Shown here: positions 49,928 to 59,344 of the stretch, in pieces
Layout of the letters: each line of letters begins with the position of its first letter
Position numbering within the stretch: the first letter of the stretch is position 1
Assembly (NCBI GenBank): GCA_036265915.1
Contig: DATAOC010000121.1
Location: 1-64,000, forward strand
Reading direction: 5' to 3'
Length of the DNA stretch: 64,000 nt
From: AR12 sp036265915
Lineage (GTDB): Bacteria; Methylomirabilota; Methylomirabilia; Rokubacteriales; CSP1-6
Notes under the pieces: generated by a model
Told to the model about the DNA's origin: nothing
What the model saw: the letters and a program-made list of their open reading frames with translations, nothing else
The model's database searches: none
Made by a program: the position numbers and the translations under genes

Positions 49928-51142
49928 CTACCGCTGGCGGCCGAGGCCGAACGCGTCGTGCAGCGCCCGGACGGCCAGCTCCGCGTACTTGTCCTCGATC
50001 ACGCACGAGACCGCGATCTCGGACGTGGAGATCATCTGGATGTTGATGCCTTCCTTGGAGAGAGCGGTGAACATCTGCGCGGCGACGCCGGAGTGGCTCC
50101 GCATGCCGACGCCGACGATCGACACCTTGGCCACGCGCTCGTCGTGCGAGATGCCCTCGGCGCCGACCTGCCGGGCGATCTCCTCGAGCGCGGCCTGCGC
50201 GCGCGGGTGGTCGCCGCGAGGCAGCGTGAACGAGATGTCGGTGAAGCCGTCACGGCTGATGTTCTGCACGATCATGTCCACGACGACGTTCCGCGCGGCC
50301 ACGGCGCCGAAGACCTGCGCCGCGATGCCCGGCCGGTCGGGGACCCGGAGCAGCGAGATCTTGGCCTGGCTGCGATCGTGGGTGATCCCGGTGACGACGG
50401 CCTCTTCCATCACGCTCTCCTCTTTCGTGACCAGCGTGCCGGGATCCGGCTTGAACGTCGAGCGGACGTGCACGGTGACGCCGTACTTCTTGGCAAACTC
50501 GACCGAGCGCGCCTGCAAGACTTTGGCGCCGAGGCTCGCCATCTCCAGCATCTCGTCGTACGCCACGCGCGGCAGCTTGCGGGCGTCGGGCACGATGTTG
50601 GGATCGGCCGTGTAGACGCCGTCGACGTCGGTGTAGATCTCGCACACGTCGGCCTTCAACGCCGCCGCCAGCGCCACCGCCGTGAGGTCGGAGCCGCCGC
50701 GGCCGAGCGTGGTGATCTCGTCGGCATCCGAGAGTCCCTGGAACCCCGCCACCACCACCACCTCGCCGGCCTCGAGCGCGGCGTGCGCGCGCTCGGCGTT
50801 GATCTGCCGGATGCGGGCCTTGGTGTGGCCGCGATCGGTCCGCAGGCCGACCTGTGGCCCGGTGAGCGAGCGTGCCTTCAGCCCGCGCGCATGCAGGGCC
50901 ATCGCGAGCAGCGCGATGGTCACCTGCTCGCCGGTGGCGAGCAGCATGTCCATCTCGCGCGGCTCCGGCGTGGGCGAGATCTGCCCGGCGAGCGACAGCA
51001 GGCCGTCGGTGGTCTTGCCCATCGCGGAGACGACCACGACGACCCGGTGCTCGGCGGCGCTCTCGCCCACGCGTCGCGCCACGTTCTTGATCTTCTCCGG
51101 ATCGGCCACCGACGAGCCGCCGTATTTCTGGACGATCAGCAT
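49928..51142 (-). CDS. lysC: Aspartate kinase
   Basis: A 404-residue aspartokinase catalysing the first step to lysine, threonine and methionine. KYGGSSVADPEKI with Lys6, SAMGKTTDGLL, GFQGLSDADEITTLGRGGSDLTAVALA and the C-terminal paired ACT domains (about 262-400, for feedback control) are all present. Met244 (MEEAVVTGI) sits where many aspartokinases have an internal start for a beta subunit, so two products are possible. It lies 48 bases downstream of the membrane protein gene in the same strand run as hom and thrC. Confidence 0.96.
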   Translation of the reverse strand: MLIVQKYGGSSVADPEKIKNVARRVGESAAEHRVVVVVSAMGKTTDGLLSLAGQISPTPEPREMDMLLATGEQVTIALLAMALHARGLKARSLTGPQVGLRTDRGHTKARIRQINAERAHAALEAGEVVVVAGFQGLSDADEITTLGRGGSDLTAVALAAALKADVCEIYTDVDGVYTADPNIVPDARKLPRVAYDEMLEMASLGAKVLQARSVEFAKKYGVTVHVRSTFKPDPGTLVTKEESVMEEAVVTGITHDRSQAKISLLRVPDRPGIAAQVFGAVAARNVVVDMIVQNISRDGFTDISFTLPRGDHPRAQAALEEIARQVGAEGISHDERVAKVSIVGVGMRSHSGVAAQMFTALSKEGINIQMISTSEIAVSCVIEDKYAELAVRALHDAFGLGRQR

Positions 51143-51190
51143 GGCCTTCGCAATCTACCCGAGCGGCGCGCGCCGTCGCAAGCCACGCGC

Positions 51191-52192
51191 TCAGGTCGCC
51201 GGCGTGGGCGCGCGGCGAGCCTCGCCGAGGCTGACCTGCGCGCGCACGAGATAGAGCCAGCCGAGGAGCGTGATCGGCACGACCGCGCTCGCGTGATAGA
51301 TGATGGCGTAGGCGACGGCAACCGATGGCGCCACGCCGAAGATCTCGAGCGCCAGCTTCGCCGCGAAGTGCCAGACGCCGAGATACCCGGGCGCCGACGG
51401 CACGCTGATGCCGAGGCCGACGAACGCGAGCACGACCCAGCCGGCCACGAACGGCAGGTCGAGATGCACCGCGCGCAGCATCGTCCACGCCGCCGAGGCC
51501 GGCAGCAGCCAGACGAGCAGGGTCCAGGCGGCCACCCGCAGCGCGTTGGCCGGCGTCCGGATGCCGTCGAGGCCGCGCAGCGCGGTGTCGAGCATGGCGA
51601 GTGCGATGCGCTCGGCGCTCGGCCACCGGCCGGTGAGCCGCGCGACGAGCCGCCGGCCTTTCTCCGGCGCACGCACGACGACGACGAGCACGGCGACACC
51701 GACCACATCGATCGCCAGCAGGACGGCGGCGCCCCACTGCACGCCGGCGGGCACGGGGATGGTGAACAGCAACGCGGCGAGCACGAGGACGAGGGCCAGG
51801 CTGTCGAGCACGCGCTCGACGAGGACGGTGGCCGCCACCAGCCAGAACGCCTGACTCGGCGTCAGCGGCTCGACCTCGCGCAGCCGGCGCGCGGCGGCGT
51901 AGATCCGAACGACCTCGCCCGCGCGGAGCGGCAGCACGTTGTTCGCCATGTAGCCGATCATGGTGGCGGACACGATGCCGGGCGGCTCGGGGCCGGGCGG
52001 GAAGAGCCATCGCCAGCGGAACGCGCGCGCGTAGAGGCCGGCGAGGCCGAGCACGACGCTCGTGAGCGCCCATCCCCAGTGCGTGTGCGCCAGCTGCGCG
52101 CCGAGCTCGTGGACGTCGACGCTGCGAAGCAGGACCGCGAACAGCACCGCGCTGATCGCGATCCCGAGGACGACGCGCAGCTGCCGGCTCAG
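51191..52192 (-). CDS. Lysylphosphatidylglycerol synthase-like integral membrane protein (UPF0104)
   Basis: A 333-residue membrane protein of the LPG_synthase_TM/UPF0104 group with about eight hydrophobic helices. ATMIGYMANNVLPLRAGEVVR is the best conserved family motif, together with LVERVLDSLALVL and SAPGYLGVWHF. Members transfer or flip lipids and hopanoid-type molecules. The best start is CTG 52192, because only that gives a complete first helix with a positively charged N-terminus and a CTGA overlap with thrC; GTG 52147 would cut the helix. Role here unknown. Confidence 0.72.
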   Translation of the reverse strand: MSRQLRVVLGIAISAVLFAVLLRSVDVHELGAQLAHTHWGWALTSVVLGLAGLYARAFRWRWLFPPGPEPPGIVSATMIGYMANNVLPLRAGEVVRIYAAARRLREVEPLTPSQAFWLVAATVLVERVLDSLALVLVLAALLFTIPVPAGVQWGAAVLLAIDVVGVAVLVVVVRAPEKGRRLVARLTGRWPSAERIALAMLDTALRGLDGIRTPANALRVAAWTLLVWLLPASAAWTMLRAVHLDLPFVAGWVVLAFVGLGISVPSAPGYLGVWHFAAKLALEIFGVAPSVAVAYAIIYHASAVVPITLLGWLYLVRAQVSLGEARRAPTPAT

Positions 52193-53250
52193 AGGCCCAG
52201 CTGCGCCAGGACCGCGTCGATCGAGGCGGGAACGGTGGTCGGCCGGGTGGCCGACTCCAGTGCCGTGTCCGGGTCCTTCAGACCGTGGCCGGTGAGCGTG
52301 AGCACGAGCGTGGATCCTGGCTCGAAGCGGCCCGCCTTCACCATCTTCACCAGGCCGGCCACGGTCGCGGCGGACGCCGGCTCCATGAAGATGCCTTCCT
52401 CGCGCGCCAGCAGCCGGTACGCGCGCAGGATCTCCTCGTCGGTCACGACCTCGATCCAGCCACGGCTGTCCTGCATCGCTTCGAGCGCGAGCCCCCACGA
52501 CGCAGGGTTGCCTATCTTGATCGCGGTGGCCACCGTGCGCGGCTCCTCGATCACGCGGTTCTCGTAGATCGGCGCGGCACCGGCGGCCTGGAAGCCCACC
52601 ATGCGCGGGAGATCCTTGATCTTGCCGTCGCGATGATACTCGCGGTAGCCGCGCCAGTACGCCGAGATGTTGCCGGCGTTGCCGACCGGGATCAGATGGT
52701 AGTCGGGCGCGCGACCGAGCTGGTCGACGACCTCGAAGGCGGCGGTCTTCTGTCCCTCCAGCCGGAAGGGATTGACGGAGTTCACGAGGGTGACGGGATG
52801 CGTCTCCGCGATCTGCCGCACGATGGACAGCGCCTGATCGAAGTTGCCGTCGACGGTGAGGACTTTCGCCCCGTGGATGGCCGCCTGGGAGAGCTTGCCG
52901 AGCGCGATGGCGCCGCGTGGCACCATCACGAACGCGCGCAGCCCCGCGCGCGCGGCGAACGCGGCCGCCGAGGCCGACGTGTTGCCGGTCGAGGCGCAGA
53001 TGACGGCGCGCGACCCGGCTTCGACGGCCTTGGACATCGCCATCGTCATCCCCCGGTCCTTGAACGAGCCGGTGGGATTGAAGCCCTCGCACTTGAGATA
53101 GATGGCGAGGCTCGGATCCGTCGCCTCCGCCAGCCGGGGAGCGGGCACGAGCGGCGTGTTGCCCTCGTGCAGCGTCACCACCGGCGTCCGCTCGGTCACC
53201 GGCAGGTATTTGCGATACGTCTCGATCACGCCCGGCCACGCCGCGGGCAT
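52189..53250 (-). CDS. thrC: Threonine synthase
   Basis: A 353-residue PLP enzyme converting O-phosphohomoserine to threonine. LHEGNTPLVPAPRL, the PLP lysine in FNPTGSFKDRGMT (Lys64), ASTGNTSASAAAF and the phosphate-binding PVGNAGN are as in class II threonine synthases. ATG 53250 overlaps the hom stop as TGATG. No thrB (homoserine kinase) is in the window. The downstream neighbour is the membrane protein gene, with a 4-base overlap. Confidence 0.95.
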   Translation of the reverse strand: MPAAWPGVIETYRKYLPVTERTPVVTLHEGNTPLVPAPRLAEATDPSLAIYLKCEGFNPTGSFKDRGMTMAMSKAVEAGSRAVICASTGNTSASAAAFAARAGLRAFVMVPRGAIALGKLSQAAIHGAKVLTVDGNFDQALSIVRQIAETHPVTLVNSVNPFRLEGQKTAAFEVVDQLGRAPDYHLIPVGNAGNISAYWRGYREYHRDGKIKDLPRMVGFQAAGAAPIYENRVIEEPRTVATAIKIGNPASWGLALEAMQDSRGWIEVVTDEEILRAYRLLAREEGIFMEPASAATVAGLVKMVKAGRFEPGSTLVLTLTGHGLKDPDTALESATRPTTVPASIDAVLAQLGL

Positions 53251-54566
53251 CAGCTCGGGCCTCCCTCGACGCGGATCATCGTGGTGGGCATGGCGACGTC
53301 GGTCATCCTGTCGATGGCGGCCAGCGCGACGCGCATGTTCTTCTCTCGCGCCTCGTGGGTCATCATGACGACCGGCACCGCCTCGCGCGTGCCGCGGCCC
53401 TTCTGGATGACGTTGGCGATCGAGATGTCGTTGTCGCCGAGGACGCCGGCGACGCGCGACAGGACGCCGGGCTTGTCGTGCACCATGACGCGCAGGTAAT
53501 AGCAGCAGCGCACGGCGTCCATGGGACGCAGCGGCAGCGCGATCGGACCCACGGACGGCAGCTCGAGCGCCAGTGCGGGAATGCCGTGCGCGATGTTGCG
53601 CGCGATCTCCAGCACGTCGGACCATACCGCGGACGCCGTCGGCATCTGGCCGGCGCCGCGCCCGTAGAACATCAGATCGCCGACGGCGTCGCCGGTGATG
53701 AACACGGCGTTGAACACGCCGGCCACCGCGGCCAGCGGCGAGGCGGCCGGGATCATCGTCGGGTGCACGCGGACCTCGACCCCGCCGTCGACCGCCTTCG
53801 CGATGGCGAGGAGCTTGATGCGATACCCGAGCTCGCGCGCGTAGGCGATGTCCGCCGAGGTCACCCGCGTGATGCCCTCGGTGTGGATGTCTTTCAGGTC
53901 CACGAACGTCCGGAATGCCAGGGAGACGAGGATCTGCAGCTTGTGCGCCGAGTCCATGCCCTCGATGTCGAGCGTCGGGTCGGCCTCCGCGTAGCCGTGC
54001 GCTTGCGCCTCCTTCAGCACCACGGAGAAGTCGAGATTCTCGTCCGTCATCTTCGAGAGGATGTAATTGCAGGTGCCGTTGACGATACCGGCCAGGCCGA
54101 GGATGCGGTTGGCCGGCAGTCCTTCCTTCACCGCGCGGATCAGCGGAATTCCGCCCGCCACCGCGGCTTCGAAGGCCAGGGTGACGCCGCGGCGGCGAGC
54201 CTCCTCGTAGAGCTCGGCGCCGTGGTGCGCGAGCAGCGCCTTGTTCGCGGTCACGACGTGCTTGCCGGCCGCGAGCGCGCGGAGAATGAAGGTCCGGGCC
54301 GGCTCCAGTCCACCGACGAGCTCGATCACGACGTGGACGTCCGGGCTTGCCAGCACGCGCGCCGCATCACCGGTCAGCGGCAGCGCTGCGAGGTCGAGAC
54401 CCTCGCGAGGCCGGGCCAGGTCCGTGTCGGCGATGGCGGCGAGCGTCAGCTTGCAGCCCGCGCGCTCCTCCAGCGAGGCCCGCTGCGCGTGCAAGATCTT
54501 GACGACGCCAGCGCCGACGGTGCCGAGGCCGAGGAGACCGATGCGAACCTCGCCGACCGCGCTCAT
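53250..54566 (-). CDS. hom: Homoserine dehydrogenase with C-terminal ACT domain
   Basis: A 438-residue enzyme reducing aspartate semialdehyde to homoserine. The nucleotide-binding GLLGLGTVGAG (10-20) starts the Rossmann half. VTANKALLAHHGAELYEEA, AAVAGGIPLIRAVKEGL and NGTCNYILSKM form the active-site blocks, and LRVMVHDKPGVLSRVAGVLGD marks the regulatory ACT domain. It lies 22 bases downstream of alaC and overlaps thrC by one base, so it is part of the same operon. Confidence 0.97.
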   Translation of the reverse strand: MSAVGEVRIGLLGLGTVGAGVVKILHAQRASLEERAGCKLTLAAIADTDLARPREGLDLAALPLTGDAARVLASPDVHVVIELVGGLEPARTFILRALAAGKHVVTANKALLAHHGAELYEEARRRGVTLAFEAAVAGGIPLIRAVKEGLPANRILGLAGIVNGTCNYILSKMTDENLDFSVVLKEAQAHGYAEADPTLDIEGMDSAHKLQILVSLAFRTFVDLKDIHTEGITRVTSADIAYARELGYRIKLLAIAKAVDGGVEVRVHPTMIPAASPLAAVAGVFNAVFITGDAVGDLMFYGRGAGQMPTASAVWSDVLEIARNIAHGIPALALELPSVGPIALPLRPMDAVRCCYYLRVMVHDKPGVLSRVAGVLGDNDISIANVIQKGRGTREAVPVVMMTHEAREKNMRVALAAIDRMTDVAMPTTMIRVEGGPS

Positions 54567-54588
54567 GAGAGCAATCCGCGCCGGCGGC

Positions 54589-55758
54589 TCAGCGGTGGAG
54601 ATGCTTCAGGCCGCGCAGCGCTTGCTTGATCCGCTGCTCGTTTTCCACGAGCGCGAAGCGCACGAAGCCTTCGCCGTATTCGCCGAAGCCGATGCCGGGC
54701 GAGACGGCGACCTTGGCCTCCTGGATCAGGAGCTTGGAGAACTCGAGCGAGCCGAGGCTGCGGAACGCGTCGGGAATCGGGGCCCACACGAACATGGTGC
54801 CCCTGGGCTTCTCCACCCGCCAGCCGAGCTTGTTGAGCCCATCGACCAGCACATCGCGGCGCCGGCGATGCAGATCGACGATCTCGTCGACGACCTTCTG
54901 GTCGCCTTCGAGCGCGATGATGCCGGCGATCTGGATCGGCTGGAAGGCGCCGTAGTCGAGGTACGACTTGATGCGCGCCAGCGCGTGAATCATCCGCGCG
55001 TTGCCGCAGACGAAGCCGAGCCGCCAGCCCGGCATGTTGTACGACTTGGACGTCGAGAAGATCTCGACGCCCACGTCCTTGGCGCCTGGCACCTCGAGGA
55101 ACGACGGCGGCCGGTAGCCGTCGAAGGCGAAATCGGCGTACGCGAAGTCGTGCACGACCATCAGACGATGCTCGCGCGCGAAGTCCACCACCTTGACGAA
55201 GAAGTCGCGATCGACGCACATCGTCGTGGGATTGTGCGGGAACGACAGGATCAGCAGCTTGGCCTTCGGCCACGCCAGCCGCGCCGTCTCCTGGAGCCGG
55301 CCGAAGAAGTCGCCGTCGGGCGTGAGCGGCACGGAGCGCAGGTCGCCGTCGGCGATGACGACCGAGTACGAATGGATGGGATACGTCGGGTTCGGCACCA
55401 GCGCGCCGTCGCCAGGCTGGAGCACCGCGAGTGCCAGGTGCGCCATGCCTTCCTTCGCGCCGATGGTGGCGATCACTTCCGAGTCGGGGTCGAGCTCCAC
55501 GGCATAGCGGTCGCGGTACCACGTCGTCATCGCCTTGCGCAGGCGGGTGATGCCGCGGGACGCCGAGTAGCGATGGTTCTTGGGATTGCGGGCGGCCTCG
55601 ACGAGCTTGTCGACGATGTGCTTGGGCGTCGGCATGTCGGGATTCCCCATGCCGAGATCGATGACGTCCTCGCCGCGCGCGCGTGCTTTGGTCTTCAGAT
55701 CGTTGACGATCGCGAACACGTAGGGCGGCAGACGCTTGATCCGATAGAACTCGTCCAT
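54589..55758 (-). CDS. alaC: Alanine transaminase-type aminotransferase (AlaC)
   Basis: A 389-residue class I aminotransferase with very close similarity, by eye, to E. coli AlaC: RLPPYVFAIVNDLK, DLGMGNPDMPTP, YSASRGITRLRKA, VVHDFAYADFAFDG and the Schiff-base Lys238 in STSKSYNMPGWRLGF. It would interconvert pyruvate and alanine with glutamate. ATG 55758 is favoured by GGAAGGAG in front; an upstream-open frame would contain the promoter. It heads the hom-thrC-lysC operon, a place where this enzyme is also found in Geobacter-like genomes, to my recollection. Confidence 0.93.
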   Translation of the reverse strand: MDEFYRIKRLPPYVFAIVNDLKTKARARGEDVIDLGMGNPDMPTPKHIVDKLVEAARNPKNHRYSASRGITRLRKAMTTWYRDRYAVELDPDSEVIATIGAKEGMAHLALAVLQPGDGALVPNPTYPIHSYSVVIADGDLRSVPLTPDGDFFGRLQETARLAWPKAKLLILSFPHNPTTMCVDRDFFVKVVDFAREHRLMVVHDFAYADFAFDGYRPPSFLEVPGAKDVGVEIFSTSKSYNMPGWRLGFVCGNARMIHALARIKSYLDYGAFQPIQIAGIIALEGDQKVVDEIVDLHRRRRDVLVDGLNKLGWRVEKPRGTMFVWAPIPDAFRSLGSLEFSKLLIQEAKVAVSPGIGFGEYGEGFVRFALVENEQRIKQALRGLKHLHR

Positions 55759-55762
55759 CCAG

Positions 55763-55768
55763 CTCCTT
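55763..55768 (-). promoter_or_regulatory. Ribosome binding site of alaC
   Basis: AAGGAG on the minus strand, four bases from the ATG at 55758. It decides this start against the longer form beginning at 55845. Confidence 0.75.
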
Positions 55769-55802
55769 CCAGGCTGCCCGAGGTGATGCGACCGGCCTCG
55801 CG

Positions 55803-55832
55803 ATGATACCGAAGCGTTGCGCAAAGTGTCAA
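55803..55832 (-). promoter_or_regulatory. Sigma-70 promoter of the alaC-hom-thrC-lysC operon
   Basis: On the minus strand a perfect -35 TTGACA (55827-55832) is followed after 18 bases by TATCAT (55803-55808). Transcription would begin near 55796, about 38 bases upstream of the alaC start. It is the best promoter I can find in the window. Genes from alaC down to at least lysC have no other obvious promoter. Confidence 0.75.
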
Positions 55833-56000
55833 CGAACCGAGACATCCCGCGTAGTTACGCGACGATAGCGTGTGTCGCGCCGGGCCAGCCGGGCACGCCC
55901 GGGATCGGCCGGGTGCCGATCTGTCGCCGGACAGACCATCTAAGCGATTGATTTAGAACGCCGGCGTTCCGGCACGTCACTTGCCGGTCCCTGGGGCGCC

Positions 56001-57011
56001 ATGAGCGACGTGCCCGGGGGCACCATGACCGTCGACGCCGCGCCGCGTCCTGCGCGCAGCGTGCCGAACGGCTGGCGGCCGAGCGCGGCCGCGCTGAAGG
56101 CTGTCTCCGAGGTCAGTCGCCGCCATTCCGGCAGCGGTCGTCGCGCGACGTTCAGCCTTGTCATCCTTCGTGGCGACGGTGAGCGCGTGCTGCGGTTCAA
56201 CTTCGCACGGCCGGCCGCGCTCGGTGTGGCCGTGAGCCTCGCTCTCAGCGTGTCGCTGGTCGGCCTTCTCCTCGGGGACTGGCTCAAGCTCCGGGAGCTC
56301 ACGCGCGAGGCCGTGACGTTCGCCAACACGATCGCTCAGCAGCGCGCCACGATCGAGGCGACCAATCACAAGATCGCGCTGCTGCGCACGGAGGTGGCCG
56401 GCTGGCGCGAGATGCACGCGCGCATCCAGGAGCCGTTCGGACCCGAGGCCGGGCGCGGCAGTCGCGACCGGGGCATCGGCGGTGCGACGACGGGGCCGGA
56501 ACGCTTCGCCACGATCGCTCCCGCGGACGAGCTGCAGCGCCTGAGTGAAACGATCAAGGAGGAGGGCGACAACCTCCGCTCGCTCGACCGCCTGATGGCG
56601 CGCGCGTCGAAGGCGCTCGCCACGCTGCCGTCACGCTGGCCCGTGCGCGGCTCCGTGAACTCCGAGTTCGGGCGTCGTCCCTCACCGTGGACCCAGTCGG
56701 TCGAGTTCCACAGCGGCATCGACATCCGGGCCCAGATGGGCACGCCGGTTCACGCGCCGGCGGCCGGCACCGTCGTCGTCGCCGGGGCCGCGCACGAATA
56801 CGGCACGGCGGTGATGCTCGATCACGGTCACGACATCAAGACGCTGTACGGCCATCTCTCGAAGATCTCGGTGAAGGTGGGCGAAAAGGTCGAGCGCGGC
56901 ACGCTGCTGGCCTTCTCCGGCAACACCGGCCGCTCCTCCGGCCCGCACCTGCACTACGAGATCTTCGTGAAGGGCCAGCCGGTCAATCCCCGCGCATACC
57001 TCTGGGACTGA
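56001..57011 (+). CDS. M23-family peptidoglycan endopeptidase with membrane anchor
   Basis: A 336-residue protein. After a 70-residue cytoplasmic or leader part, a transmembrane helix covers 72-92, then a coiled-coil-like stretch (95-205). The LytM/M23 domain has the zinc ligands His237 and Asp241 in FHSGIDIR, and His316-x-His318 in GPHLHYEIF. All key residues are there, so it should cut peptidoglycan crosslinks or act as an activator. Two in-frame starts (56001 and 56025) exist; the first is used. It is divergent from alaC across a 242-base gap with no other feature than the alaC promoter. Confidence 0.9.
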   Translation: MSDVPGGTMTVDAAPRPARSVPNGWRPSAAALKAVSEVSRRHSGSGRRATFSLVILRGDGERVLRFNFARPAALGVAVSLALSVSLVGLLLGDWLKLRELTREAVTFANTIAQQRATIEATNHKIALLRTEVAGWREMHARIQEPFGPEAGRGSRDRGIGGATTGPERFATIAPADELQRLSETIKEEGDNLRSLDRLMARASKALATLPSRWPVRGSVNSEFGRRPSPWTQSVEFHSGIDIRAQMGTPVHAPAAGTVVVAGAAHEYGTAVMLDHGHDIKTLYGHLSKISVKVGEKVERGTLLAFSGNTGRSSGPHLHYEIFVKGQPVNPRAYLWD

Positions 57012-57029
57012 GCCTCCGCCTCTCCCTCG

Positions 57030-57320
57030 CTAGCTGTCGGCCACGGGCCGCCCGTCGATTTCGATGAAGACCAGCGACTGATCCGGCGACTTCACCCACA
57101 CCGCTGACGCGACGGCGCCCGTCTGGTTGTTGAGGCCCTGCCAGACACCACCGGCCTGGCGCCGGTCGCCGGGGTTGCGCGCGACCTCGCGCTTGCACTC
57201 CTGGAATCCGTCGCGCGCCAGCGCCTCGACGACTTCTTCCGGCTCCGCCAGCCAGCCGTTGCCCGTCCATTGCATGCGGCCGCCGCGGAAGAGCTCCGAG
57301 AGACGATCCGGTCCGTTCAT
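57030..57320 (-). CDS. Small hypothetical protein
   Basis: A 96-residue protein with no recognised family. It contains three tryptophans (MQWTGNGWLAEP and VWVKSPDQ) and reads like a compact beta-rich domain: VWQGLNNQTGAVASAVW and LVFIEIDGRPV. ATG 57320 is preferred because GGGGGA lies four bases upstream; GTG 57332 is also in frame. It converges on the M23 gene, with only 18 bases between the stops. No signal peptide or membrane segment. Function unknown. Confidence 0.6.
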   Translation of the reverse strand: MNGPDRLSELFRGGRMQWTGNGWLAEPEEVVEALARDGFQECKREVARNPGDRRQAGGVWQGLNNQTGAVASAVWVKSPDQSLVFIEIDGRPVADS

Positions 57321-57338
57321 GCTGTCCCCCACGTTGAT

Positions 57339-57358
57339 GCGGCGACGCCCGTCGCCGC
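57339..57358. repeat. Perfect hairpin upstream of the small hypothetical gene
   Basis: GCGGCGAC and GTCGCCGC pair perfectly around a GCCC loop (8-base stem). It sits 18 bases upstream of the small gene's start and about 165 bases downstream of the hydrolase stop on the same strand. It may end the hydrolase transcript or shape the small gene's leader; no T-run follows. The rest of the 57321-57522 gap holds nothing I recognise. Confidence 0.4.
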
Positions 57359-57522
57359 GAAAGCGCAGATCGGGTGCAAGGCCGACGCCACCAGCGCGCC
57401 ACGCCGCGCGCGCACGGGCTCGGCGTCGGGCAGGGCAACTTCGCTCCTCACGGCGTTCGCTGGTTGGACCGATGCTGACAGATCACGGCGCCAGACGGCG
57501 GCGCGAACGGCGAGAGCAGAAA

Positions 57523-58326
57523 CTACGACGCGTGACGCGCGACGAAGTCGAGGCACATGGCGTTGAAGACGTCGGGGCGCTCCCACATGTACGCGTGTCC
57601 GGCGTCGGCGACGGTCTTGAACTCGGCGGCGACGAGCCGGCGAACGATCTCGTGCGAGAAACGTGGCGGCACGAGGATGTCGTGCTCGGCGACGCTGACG
57701 AGCGTGGGACACCGGACCTGCGCCAGCCGGTCGAGGGCGTCGTGGCTCAGCACCGCGTCGCCCTGGCGAATGAAGCCGGTCAGCGACTGCGGATACGGGT
57801 TCTGCAGCGCGTTCTGAATCACCATCTCGACGAACTCCGGACGCGTCTCGAACGTGATCGGCGCGAACAGCCACAGCGCGAGTGTCCGCATCCACTCCTC
57901 GCGCGCAAGCCCGGGACGCAGCGCACGCCAGGCGGCGCTGAGGGCACGCATGTAGTTGTCCGGGCGCGCGAGCGTTGCGTGCAGCTGCAACGTGAGGACG
58001 CGCTCGGGATGCCGCAGCGCGACCTCCTGCGCGATCATCCCGCCCATCGAGACACCGCACACGTGGACGCGCGCGATGCCGAGCACGTCGAGCAGGCCAA
58101 CGGTGTCGTCGGCCATCATCGCGGTCGTGTAGGGGATGTCCGGCGAGTCCGTCTGGCCCACCCCGCGGTTGTCGAAGGCGATCACGCGGTGGGTCGCGGC
58201 GAACGCCGGCGTCTGCAGCCCCCAGGCCAGATGGTCGCCGCCAAAGCCCATGATGAGAACGACGGGGGCGCCGCTCCCGACGTCGATGTAGAACATCTCG
58301 AGATCGCGGACGCGTGCCTTCGGCAT
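57523..58326 (-). CDS. Alpha/beta-fold hydrolase
   Basis: A 267-residue serine hydrolase. The oxyanion-region LIMGFGGDHLAW, nucleophile elbow GVSMGG with Ser93, acid Asp216 in VAEHDILVPP and base His244 in DAGHAYMWE form a full triad. A cap region lies about 125-185. The FDNRGVGQTDSP segment is typical of the 3-oxoadipate enol-lactonase/haloperoxidase-like group. Substrate unknown; ester, lactone or thioester cleavage is possible. It follows the ATPase gene by 21 bases on the same strand. Confidence 0.85.
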   Translation of the reverse strand: MPKARVRDLEMFYIDVGSGAPVVLIMGFGGDHLAWGLQTPAFAATHRVIAFDNRGVGQTDSPDIPYTTAMMADDTVGLLDVLGIARVHVCGVSMGGMIAQEVALRHPERVLTLQLHATLARPDNYMRALSAAWRALRPGLAREEWMRTLALWLFAPITFETRPEFVEMVIQNALQNPYPQSLTGFIRQGDAVLSHDALDRLAQVRCPTLVSVAEHDILVPPRFSHEIVRRLVAAEFKTVADAGHAYMWERPDVFNAMCLDFVARHAS

Positions 58327-58347
58327 GCAGGAGCGGACGCGACCGCG

Positions 58348-59334
<987 letters not shown>

Positions 59335-59344
59335 GGGATGGCCC

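Noticed and set aside
49958..52567. A plus-strand open frame of 869 codons opposite lysC, the membrane protein gene and thrC
   Set aside because: Same reason: antisense of intact conserved genes, composition typical of a shadow frame, nothing recognisable in the protein.
55759..55845. A longer alaC start at 55845
   Set aside because: It would place the -10 and -35 boxes inside the coding region, and a good ribosome site precedes 55758.
55846..56000. A plus-strand promoter for the M23 gene around CTAAGCGATTGATTTAG
   Set aside because: The 5-base arms (TCTAA/TTAGA) and a vague -10 are present, but no -35 at a sensible distance; too weak to call.
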